Positions 1 through 5,956 of a stretch of 22,567 nt of DNA are shown here, in pieces. Origin of the DNA: Acidobacteriota bacterium (lineage in GTDB: Bacteria > Acidobacteriota > Terriglobia > Terriglobales > Acidobacteriaceae); contig QIAR01000206.1 of the NCBI GenBank assembly GCA_003225595.1, forward strand, positions 1 through 22,567. The letters run 5' to 3'. The position numbers were made by a program, and so were the translations under genes. Numbering within the stretch: position 1 is the stretch's first letter; each line of letters begins with the position of its first letter. The notes below the pieces were generated by a model. It was not told where the DNA came from. It ran no database searches and saw only the letters and a program-made list of their open reading frames with translations.

Positions 1-375
1 ACGACTCACTACATGGACGAGGCCGAGCGTCTCTGCGATCGCCTGGCCATCATCGATCATGGCCAGGTTATTGCGGAGGGTACGCCTGCGGATCTCATCG
101 AGCGTCTGGGCGGGCATCATGTGGTCGAGTTCGCCGTCAGCGGCAATTCGGATGGCGCAACGCTTGATATCTGGCGGGCATTGCCCGGAGTCGAATCCGT
201 GCGCCACGATGACGGCTTCTTCAGCCTCAACGTGCGCGCACCGCATCTGACGATTCCGGCGTTGCTGGAGGCAGTTGAGCACCGTGGTTCGCAGCTTTTG
301 CACCTTACGACGCGCCAGGCGAGCCTTGAGGATGTTTTCGTCCGCCTCACCGGTCGGCACTTGAGGGAGGAATGA
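1..375 (+). CDS. ABC transporter ATP-binding protein, C-terminal part (5' truncated by window edge)
   Basis: The reading frame is open from base 1, so the start lies outside the window. The visible 124 residues begin TTHYMDEAERLCDRLAII, which is the H-loop (switch histidine) and following segment typical of ABC ATPases of the drug/antibiotic-export (CcmA/DrrA-like) class. 'GQVIAEGTPADLIERLG' follows as in that class, and then an accessory C-terminal domain of about 80 residues. Walker A, the signature motif and Walker B are upstream and not visible. The stop is one base before the permease start, so the two genes are surely co-transcribed and translationally coupled. It would energise the membrane protein encoded next. 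The substrate cannot be told. Confidence 0.9.
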   Translation, partial: TTHYMDEAERLCDRLAIIDHGQVIAEGTPADLIERLGGHHVVEFAVSGNSDGATLDIWRALPGVESVRHDDGFFSLNVRAPHLTIPALLEAVEHRGSQLLHLTTRQASLEDVFVRLTGRHLREE

Positions 376-376
376 G

Positions 377-1504
377 GTGTCTGTTTCGCAACAACCCGTT
401 CGCCCAACCGAGATCGACAAACCCCGCACCACTTCTCACGCCCGTCCAGCTCAAAACGGGCGCTGGTCGGCCTATCTGCACTTGCTCGTGGCACGGCTGA
501 AGGAGCTCCAGCGCGAGCCCGAGGTCGTGTTCTGGGTCTTTCTCTTCCCGCTGCTGCTCGCGCTTGGACTCGGCATCGCCTTCCGCAACAAGCCCGCAGA
601 CATTACCTCGGTCGCAATCGTTTCCGGCCCCGGCGCCCAAGATGCACTGGTCATGATTCAGGGTTCGCCGCTCAAGTCCTCCGTCCGCGCCGAAGTGCTT
701 GACCCGACTTCAGCAATGAAGGGCTTCCGCCTCGGCAAGTACGATCTTGTCATCGAGTCCGATGGCAACGGAGGCTTTCGCTATCGCTATGATCCGGCGA
801 GGCCAGAAAGCGTGCTCTCCCGGACCGAAATAGATGACGCCTTGCAGGCTGCGGCTGGACGAAAGAATCCTGTTCCTACTTCCGCACAGGCTTCCAGTGA
901 GCCCGGCTCCCGCTACATCGACTTTCTCATCCCCGGGTTGCTGGGGATGAACCTAATGAATTCCGGCATGTGGGGTATTGGATTCGCCCTGGTGGAGATG
1001 CGTCAGCGCAAGCTGCTCAAGCGTTTCGTGGCTACGCCCATGCGCCGCAGTGATTTTCTCCTCGCCCTGACCAGCAGCCGCATTGTGTTAATGCTCCTTG
1101 AAGTCGGGCTACTGCTCGGCTTCGGCGGGCTCGTTTTTCACATGCAAGTGCTCGGCTCGGTGTTTACGATCGTGTTTTTGGGAGCGATTGGCGCCGTCGC
1201 GTTCGGCGGTCTCGGACTGCTCACCGCCAGCCGCGCGCAGAAGATTGAAAGCGTCAGCGGGCTAATGAACCTGGTGATGATGCCGATGTGGATCTTCTCC
1301 GGCGTCTTCTTTTCTTACGAGCGCTTTCCCGCAGTTGTCCACCCGCTTATTAAGATGTTGCCTCTGACCGCATTGAATGACGCGCTGCGCGCCACGATTC
1401 TGGAGGGCGCATCGCTGACCGCGCAGTCTGGGCGTCTGCTGGTGCTGGTCTTGTGGGGAGGAATTTCGTTCGCGCTTGCGCTGCGTTGGTTCCGCTGGAC
1501 GTAA
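377..1504 (+). CDS. ABC-2 type transporter permease
   Basis: 375 residues. The GTG start lies one base after the stop of the ATPase gene, with a GGGAGGA Shine-Dalgarno inside the ATPase C-terminus (about 366-371). After a polar cytoplasmic N-terminus of about 50 residues there is one membrane helix (about 52-70, rich in FLFPLLLALG). An extracytoplasmic domain of about 100 residues follows, then five hydrophobic segments from about 170 to 370. This is the layout of ABC2_membrane-type exporters, and 'RKLLKRFVATPMRRSDFLLA' is the usual coupling segment between the second and third helices. With the upstream ATPase it forms an export pump, presumably in the inner membrane. The substrate is unknown; drugs, lipids or polysaccharide are possible. 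Confidence 0.9.
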   Translation: MSVSQQPVRPTEIDKPRTTSHARPAQNGRWSAYLHLLVARLKELQREPEVVFWVFLFPLLLALGLGIAFRNKPADITSVAIVSGPGAQDALVMIQGSPLKSSVRAEVLDPTSAMKGFRLGKYDLVIESDGNGGFRYRYDPARPESVLSRTEIDDALQAAAGRKNPVPTSAQASSEPGSRYIDFLIPGLLGMNLMNSGMWGIGFALVEMRQRKLLKRFVATPMRRSDFLLALTSSRIVLMLLEVGLLLGFGGLVFHMQVLGSVFTIVFLGAIGAVAFGGLGLLTASRAQKIESVSGLMNLVMMPMWIFSGVFFSYERFPAVVHPLIKMLPLTALNDALRATILEGASLTAQSGRLLVLVLWGGISFALALRWFRWT

Positions 1505-1542
1505 TTGCCTGCGTAGCGACGTGTGCCCTCGCCCCCGTCCAT

Positions 1543-1560
1543 GCCGAGCCTAGGCTCGGC
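1543..1560. terminator. Perfect 18-base palindrome between convergent genes (possible shared terminator)
   Basis: GCCGAGCC-TAGGCTCGGC is its own reverse complement. As RNA it would fold to a 7-bp GC-rich stem with a CUAG loop. It sits 38 bases after the permease stop and 19 bases from the amidase stop, so both converging transcripts pass it. Neither strand has a clear U-tract after the stem, so efficient intrinsic termination is uncertain. Confidence 0.4.
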
Positions 1561-1579
1561 TGTCGGTTCAAAATCGCCA

Positions 1580-3238
1580 TTATCTCTTCAGCTCCACTCT
1601 GGGCAAAAACTGCGGTGGCTTGCGAAATTTCGTTGCCTGCTCAAATGCGTATGCCAGCTTGATCAGCGTCGGCTCGCTCCATGCTCGCCCAAAGAACGAG
1701 ATTCCCACCGGCAGACCGAAAGCAAAGCCCGCAGGCACATTGATGTTCGGATATCCGGCCACGGCTGCGGCACTCGAACTGCCACCACTGAAATGATCAC
1801 CATCTACCAGGTCTGTGATCCACGCCGGTCCGCCGGTCGGAGCCACCAGCGCATCGAGTTGCAATCTGTCCATCACGGCGTCGATGCCCTCTTTCCGCGC
1901 CAGTCGGTAATTGTGCTCCAGTGCGTCCAGGTACTCCTTGCTGGTGAGTGCTCCCTTGGCTTCGGCCTTCAGGAAAATGTCCTGGCCGAAATAGGCCATC
2001 TCCTTCTCACGGTTGCGTTCGTTGAAATCGATGACGTCTTTCAGGGTGTGTACCGGCGCACTCGGTCCCAGGCGCGCCAGATATGCGTTGAGGTCGGCTT
2101 TGAGTTCGTATTCGAACACCAGCAGTTCCGTCTCATCGAACTTGCCAATCGTCTCGATATCTGCGGGATCCACGATGTTTGCGCCTTGCCGCTTCATCTC
2201 CTCGATTGCGGAATTCATCAGCATATCCACCGCGTCATGGAACCCGAAGTACTTGCGTACCACGCCGATCCTGGCTCCTTTCAGACCATGCGGATCCAAA
2301 AAGTGCGTGTAGTCGGTGTACGATTCGCCCCGGCTTTCGGCGGTAGCCTTGTCGTCGGGATCCACTCCCGTAAGCGCGCCCAGCAGAATCGCCGCGTCGG
2401 TTACTGTGCGGGCCATGGGTCCGGCGCCATCTTGAGTATGCGAGATAGGAATAATTCCCGAGCGGCTTGTTAGTCCCACCGTCGGCTTGATGCCAACAAT
2501 CCCATTCGCGGATGCCGGACAAACAATCGATCCGTCGGTTTCCGTCCCAATAGCAATCGCACAGAAATTAGCCGCAACTGCCACGCCCGATCCCGAGCTG
2601 GAACCGCAGGGATTACGATCCAGCACGTAAGGATTCTTCGTCTGGCCACCGCGCCCGCTCCAACCGCTGCTTGAATGGCTCGACCGAATATTGGCCCACT
2701 CGCTCAGGTTCGTCTTACCCAGGATGACCGCGCCGGCCTGGCGCAGTTTCTGCACGATGAGTGAATCCTTGGGCGGTTTGGCACCGATGAGTGCCAGCGA
2801 ACCCGCTGTAGTGCTCATCTTGTCCGCAGTATCGAGATTGTCTTTGATGAAGACCGGAACTCCGTGCAGGGGACCTCGTGGACCTTTCTCTTTGCGTTCT
2901 TTGTCTAGTCCGTCGGCGATGGCCAGCGCATCGGGGTTGAGCTCGAGCACGCTGTTGAGTGCCGGTCCTTGCTTATCCATGGCTTCGATTCGCGCCAGAT
3001 ATTTTTCTGCAATCGAGCTCGCCGTGAGCTTGCCCGACCCCATGCCATCCTGCAGTTCGCGGATTGTTACTTCGTTAAGCTCGAAGGCTGGGGACTCAGG
3101 AGCGGGCATGGACGGAACAGTGATCTCTCGTCCGGCGGCCAGAGCGGGATATACGGCAGCCCCCACCCCGCTCAGTAAACTACTTCTTAAAAACCGTCTC
3201 CGGCTCGGAACTGCACTGCCATCATCCTTTGGACTCAA
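1580..3238 (-). CDS. Tat-exported amidase (amidase signature family, peptide-amidase-like)
   Basis: 552 residues. The start is TTG, preceded by AAGGAGA with a good spacer (about 3244-3250). The N-terminus has a twin-arginine signal (SRRRFLRSS, residues 12-20) followed by a hydrophobic stretch ending PALAA, so the enzyme is probably exported folded. The amidase-signature Ser-cisSer-Lys triad is visible: Lys132 in PVFIKDN, Ser213 in CGSSSGSG and nucleophile Ser237 in TETDGSIVCPA. TETDGSI-CPA and the following GIVGIKPTVGLTSRSGIIP resemble peptide amidases (C-terminal deamidation of peptides) more than glutamyl-tRNA amidotransferase GatA. The length also fits, and no gatB or gatC is near. It probably hydrolyses amides in the periplasm; the exact substrate is not deducible. 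It is transcribed alone. Confidence 0.92.
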   Translation of the reverse strand: MSPKDDGSAVPSRRRFLRSSLLSGVGAAVYPALAAGREITVPSMPAPESPAFELNEVTIRELQDGMGSGKLTASSIAEKYLARIEAMDKQGPALNSVLELNPDALAIADGLDKERKEKGPRGPLHGVPVFIKDNLDTADKMSTTAGSLALIGAKPPKDSLIVQKLRQAGAVILGKTNLSEWANIRSSHSSSGWSGRGGQTKNPYVLDRNPCGSSSGSGVAVAANFCAIAIGTETDGSIVCPASANGIVGIKPTVGLTSRSGIIPISHTQDGAGPMARTVTDAAILLGALTGVDPDDKATAESRGESYTDYTHFLDPHGLKGARIGVVRKYFGFHDAVDMLMNSAIEEMKRQGANIVDPADIETIGKFDETELLVFEYELKADLNAYLARLGPSAPVHTLKDVIDFNERNREKEMAYFGQDIFLKAEAKGALTSKEYLDALEHNYRLARKEGIDAVMDRLQLDALVAPTGGPAWITDLVDGDHFSGGSSSAAAVAGYPNINVPAGFAFGLPVGISFFGRAWSEPTLIKLAYAFEQATKFRKPPQFLPRVELKR

Positions 3239-3317
3239 GCTGATTCTCCTTCGAAATTGGTGGTTTACGGATTGATGGACCCGCGAGGCAAGATGCTATC
3301 AGTTCGGAACGAGCGGT

Positions 3318-3379
3318 GACAGGGCAGAGCGTCGCCCCCGGCCCATTTCGGGTTTCTAAAGTCGGACGCTGCCCTGTTC
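3318..3379. repeat. Large imperfect inverted repeat in the amidase/pilin spacer
   Basis: ACAGGGCA (3319-3326) plus GCGTC (3329-3333) pair with GACGC (3365-3369) plus TGCCCTGT (3370-3377). This gives a 13-bp stem with a two-base bulge and a loop of 31 bases. There is no U-tract on either strand. It lies between the amidase start and the paired dyads. It could be the structured leader of an amidase transcript or the remains of a small dispersed repeat. Function unknown. Confidence 0.5.
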
Positions 3380-3390
3380 TGACTTTCACC

Positions 3391-3459
3391 TTGATGATAT
3401 ATCGTCACTTTTGGCAAATAATCTTCGGCTGTCGCCGTTAGATTGACGATATCTCGTCG
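3391..3459. promoter_or_regulatory. Two near-identical dyad operators, 52 bases apart
   Basis: Two 17-base segments match at 14 positions: 3391-3407 (TTGATGATATATCGTCA) and 3443-3459 (TTGACGATATCTCGTCG). Each contains a dyad of the form GAYGA-N4-TCGTC. Their centres are 52 bases apart, almost exactly five helical turns, so two dimers could bind the same DNA face. The second overlaps the -35 region and spacer of the promoter listed next, which suggests repression. The regulator is not encoded in the window and its family is not known. Confidence 0.6.
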
Positions 3460-3471
3460 GTGATACATAAT
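3443..3471 (+). promoter_or_regulatory. Predicted sigma70-type promoter for the Flp pilin gene
   Basis: TTGACG (3443-3448), a 17-base spacer, then CATAAT (3466-3471). Both hexamers match the consensus at five of six positions. Transcription would start near 3478, giving a leader of about 80 bases before the pilin start at 3559. The downstream dyad overlaps this promoter. Confidence 0.6.
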
Positions 3472-3558
3472 TGTTCATCGGGGGCCCGAAGCACGTGGGG
3501 CAGGGTCCGGTGACGGCATCAGATGGACGCCATGACCCACGAAGAAAGAGGAGGGCTC

Positions 3559-3726
3559 ATGAATCATCGAATTTGGACGTTGTGGTCAGACGAAACGGGC
3601 CAAGATATTGCTGAGTATGCGGTTGTCCTCGCTGTAATCCTGGTACTTGTCGTGGGTACCATTCGGCTGATCGGGTCGAATTCAAACACTGCGTTCTCCG
3701 CAACCGCCAGTTCGATCAACCAGTAG
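3559..3726 (+). CDS. Flp-type pilin (type IVb, Tad-system major pilin)
   Basis: 55 residues counted from ATG 3559, chosen because AAAGAGGAGG lies just upstream (3546-3555) and because it puts the prepilin cleavage site at a normal distance. An in-frame ATG at 3523 would add 12 residues without a good ribosome site. The sequence has a short polar leader ending in Gly14, then QDIAEYAVVLAVILVLVVG. The conserved Glu5-Tyr6 of mature Flp pilins is present after cleavage at Gly14, followed by one hydrophobic helix and a short polar tail. Flp pilins polymerise into thin adhesive pili through the Tad apparatus. No tad/cpa assembly gene is in the window, so this is an orphan copy that would need machinery encoded elsewhere. 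Confidence 0.88.
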   Translation: MNHRIWTLWSDETGQDIAEYAVVLAVILVLVVGTIRLIGSNSNTAFSATASSINQ

Positions 3727-4096
3727 GGCTTGGAACAGCGGATTTGACATTCAGGTTTGCTGGCAGGGGAAAGAATTTGCGCCGTGACTGGCGCTAAAGA
3801 TCCAGCATCATCCACGAACGTGAGCCGAAGCAAGCAGTCTCACATCTGAAGCGGAATCTTCCATTGAGAGGGATTGGCAGTCGCGATGCGACAGGTGCGC
3901 GCGCGAAATGGCTGCTCAGGTATGCTGTTGTCACTAGCCGAGGGCTCTTACCCACGAGCACTGTGAAGTCCATTGTGGACACTCCAGTAGTAGTTGACAT
4001 CACTCGGCATGGCCCTGCTAGTGCTCACTTCGTCCTAACGGCACTGGTTCTCTCTGTGACTGCGCGTTCGGATTTGGGGAATGGCATAAACCTGCT
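3727..4096. other. 370-base spacer between pilin and atpI: little recognisable
   Basis: No convincing gene; the short open frames on both strands lack family resemblance and ribosome sites. Two small perfect hairpins are present: GCGCC-gtgact-GGCGC (3779-3794) and GTCGC-gat-GCGAC (3880-3892). A consensus TTGACA at 3994-3999 has only a weak partner 17 bases on (GCTAGT, 4017-4022). That is the best, still poor, candidate for the atp promoter. Confidence 0.4.
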
Positions 4097-4558
4097 TTGG
4101 GAAGCGGATACGTAAAGTTGGAGCGCGAATCCGAAAATTCGCAATCCGGATTCAATGCCTCTGAGTCGTTCTACTCGGGCGCGCTCGATCGCATTCGTCG
4201 TTTCATGCTCGTGCTCTGGATAGCTCTTAGCGTGGGTGGTTGGCTGCGCTTTGGCTGGCGACTGGCTCTCGGGTTTGCATGTGGCTGTGGGATCGCGTAT
4301 TTGAATTTCTATTGGCTGAAGCGTGTGGTTAGTGGGATGGCGGACCGCATCGCGCAGACCGGGAAACAGCAATCGGGGAAGGGAATCGTGGTCCGCTTCC
4401 TGCTACGCTACTTTTTGATGGCGCTCGGAGGCTATATTATATTGAGTGTTACTCCCGCGAGCCTTTATGGGTTTCTGGCAGGCCTGTCATTGGTTGTAGC
4501 GGGGATCGCGTGCGAAGCCGCGTATGAAATCTATGCCGCCCTGGCTCGCGGCATGTGA
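4097..4558 (+). CDS. atpI: ATP synthase I-type small membrane protein (AtpI-like)
   Basis: 153 residues with a TTG start; a second in-frame TTG at 4118 is equally possible because neither has a strong ribosome site. A polar N-terminus of about 35 residues is followed by four hydrophobic segments: about 36-52 (FMLVLWIALSVGGWL), 55-75, 101-118 (FLLRYFLMALGGYIIL) and 124-145. This matches the AtpI/ATP-synthase-I family in size and layout. The basic stretch WLKRVVSGMADRI lies between the second and third segments. AtpI helps assemble the c-ring or supplies Mg2+ in other bacteria. Its position directly before atpB supports the call more than its sequence does. Confidence 0.75.
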   Translation: MGSGYVKLERESENSQSGFNASESFYSGALDRIRRFMLVLWIALSVGGWLRFGWRLALGFACGCGIAYLNFYWLKRVVSGMADRIAQTGKQQSGKGIVVRFLLRYFLMALGGYIILSVTPASLYGFLAGLSLVVAGIACEAAYEIYAALARGM

Positions 4559-4593
4559 TTTCTGGCCGCTGGCTAACTAGCGACTGATCTTAA

Positions 4594-5328
4594 ATGCCTG
4601 AACAACTCTGGTTGACTGAGATCCTGAACCACCTGTTCGGCGGCACGGTCATCTCCCTGCTGCGAACCTTGCACATTGAGCCACACTACCCGCAAGCCCC
4701 TATTACTAACGCCGCGGCCATGCAGATGTTGGTCTTTCTGTTCCTGGTTGCGGTCTTCGCAATTGTCCGGTCTGGGCTTTCCGTGGACAAGCCGGGCGCA
4801 CTGCAACATATCTTCGAAGGCGCTCAGGGCTTCATCCAGCAACAGAGCCGGGAAATCATCGGGCGCCACAGCGAGCCCTTCACGCCTTTCCTGATGGCCC
4901 TGGGTCTCTTTATCTTGATCTGCAATCTGATCGGCATGATCCCCGGATTCGAGTCGCCGACGGGAGAAACCGCTTCAGTTCCTCTGGGCTGCGCCATCTG
5001 CGCTTTCGTGTACTACCAGACACAGGGATTCAGGCACGCCGGAATCGGGTACCTCAAGCACTTCGCCGGGCCCATGCCGATTTTGGCGCCGCTGATGGTA
5101 CCCATCGAGCTCATCAGTCATTTGGCCCGTGTACTTTCGCTGACCATCCGTCTGTATGCCAATATATTCGCCGGCGACATGGTCACCTGGGTGTTCTTTT
5201 CGCTCGTGCCGGTCGGCATTCCCATTGCTTTCCTGGGACTGCATTTAGGAGTGTCGATTCTGCAGACCTATATCTTCGTCTTGTTGACGACCGTGTATCT
5301 GCAGGGAGCGGTCGCGGATGAGCACTGA
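4594..5328 (+). CDS. atpB: F0F1 ATP synthase subunit a
   Basis: 244 residues, normal for the family. Five to six hydrophobic segments are visible. The diagnostic region is ELISHLARVLSLTIRLYANI, where Arg186 is the essential arginine facing the c-ring carboxylate. It is followed by GDM and the final helix SILQTYIFVLLTTVYLQGA. GLFILICNLIGMIPGFESPT (about 104-123) is also typical. It forms the stator half-channels of the membrane sector. It follows atpI after 35 bases, with only a weak ribosome site. The next gene, atpE, lies unusually far away (241 bases). Confidence 0.97.
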   Translation: MPEQLWLTEILNHLFGGTVISLLRTLHIEPHYPQAPITNAAAMQMLVFLFLVAVFAIVRSGLSVDKPGALQHIFEGAQGFIQQQSREIIGRHSEPFTPFLMALGLFILICNLIGMIPGFESPTGETASVPLGCAICAFVYYQTQGFRHAGIGYLKHFAGPMPILAPLMVPIELISHLARVLSLTIRLYANIFAGDMVTWVFFSLVPVGIPIAFLGLHLGVSILQTYIFVLLTTVYLQGAVADEH

Positions 5329-5334
5329 AAAGCG

Positions 5335-5362
5335 GTCCTCAATTGTCAGGTCTCAGATCTCA
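5335..5362 (-). repeat. Heptanucleotide repeat array, minus orientation
   Basis: Four consecutive 7-base units start right after the atpB stop. Read on the minus strand they include TGAGATC, TGAGACC and TGAGGAC, plus one diverged unit. They resemble the TGAGAAC units of the array at 5461-5488 in opposite orientation, so the two arrays form an imperfect inverted repeat around the centre of the atpB-atpE spacer. Confidence 0.55.
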
Positions 5363-5460
5363 GAGACTTGCTCAGGGCGACAGCGGGGGAATAAGGCGTA
5401 GGGTTTGAATTCATATTGCATTCCTAGTTCGTTGGCTCGCTTCGGCTTGGTCTTAACAGC

Positions 5461-5488
5461 TCAGAACTGAGAACCAAGAACTGAGAAC
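5461..5488 (+). repeat. Heptanucleotide repeat array, plus orientation
   Basis: Four units in register: TCAGAAC, TGAGAAC, CAAGAAC, TGAGAAC. The 12-base string GAACTGAGAACC occurs twice here (5464-5475 and 5478-5489) and once more at 12060-12071. The array lies wholly in the atpB-atpE spacer, about 80 bases before atpE. Confidence 0.7.
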
Positions 5489-5569
5489 CGCCGCTTAGCG
5501 TGAGGGCGTCTGTACGAGGATGGCGTCAACCACCCACTGGCGGCAATTTCATACTGAGGAGGAACACCA

Positions 5570-5875
5570 ATGCGTAAACTGAGTTACTTGTTCATGGCGC
5601 TGTCGCTGTTGTGCTTCGTTGTGCCTGCATTCGCGCAGGGCGGGGAAGCCGCCGCTCCGGTCAATTGGGTTGCCATTACGGCCGGATTCTCCATGGCCAT
5701 TGCTTCCGCAGGCTGCGGCTTGGCCCAGGCCAGAGCCACCGCCGCTGCGGCGGAGGGCTTAGGTCGCAATCCTGCCGCTCGCCCCGGCATCCAGTTGGCG
5801 CTAATTCTCGGTCTGGCTCTGATCGAGTCGCTGGCGCTCTATACCCTGGTCATCATTTTCGCCAAGGTGAAGTAG
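5570..5875 (+). CDS. atpE: F0F1 ATP synthase subunit c, with N-terminal signal peptide
   Basis: 101 residues, longer than the usual 75-90 because of an N-terminal signal-like segment (residues 1-22, MRKLSYL...VVPAFA, cleavage probably after Ala22). The start is set by GAGGAGG about 8 bases upstream. The rest is the two-helix hairpin: helix 1 about 31-62, polar loop RNP (66-68) and helix 2 about 73-98 carrying the ion-binding Glu86 in LIESLALY. Aligned without gaps from the loop, Gln53, Glu86, Ser87 and Tyr91 fall on Gln32, Glu65, Ser66 and Tyr70 of the sodium-binding c subunit of Ilyobacter tartaricus. This subunit forms the rotating ring. A strong terminator follows directly, so the operon ends here. 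Confidence 0.96.
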   Translation: MRKLSYLFMALSLLCFVVPAFAQGGEAAAPVNWVAITAGFSMAIASAGCGLAQARATAAAAEGLGRNPAARPGIQLALILGLALIESLALYTLVIIFAKVK

Positions 5876-5896
5876 GGAAGCTCCATCCGAATCAAG

Positions 5897-5930
5897 AAGC
5901 CTCCGCTGGTCAAGCAGAGGCTTTTCTTTT
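5897..5930 (+). terminator. Rho-independent terminator after atpE
   Basis: The stem AAGCCTC (5897-5903) pairs with GAGGCTT (5917-5923). A short inner GCT/AGC helix follows, then the T-rich tract TTTTCTTTT. It lies 22 bases after the atpE stop and closes the atpI-atpB-atpE transcript. On the minus strand there is only a weak T-tract, so the convergent HEAT/PilZ gene may use it poorly. Confidence 0.85.
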
Positions 5931-5956
5931 CGGAGGCAGACTACAATCAGAGTGAG

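Noticed and set aside
1523..2473. Long plus-strand open frame (316 codons) opposite the amidase
   Set aside because: It is antisense to a gene with full catalytic motifs, lacks a ribosome site and resembles no family.
3864..4115. 83-codon plus-strand open frame before atpI
   Set aside because: No ribosome site, no family features, overlaps the atpI start.
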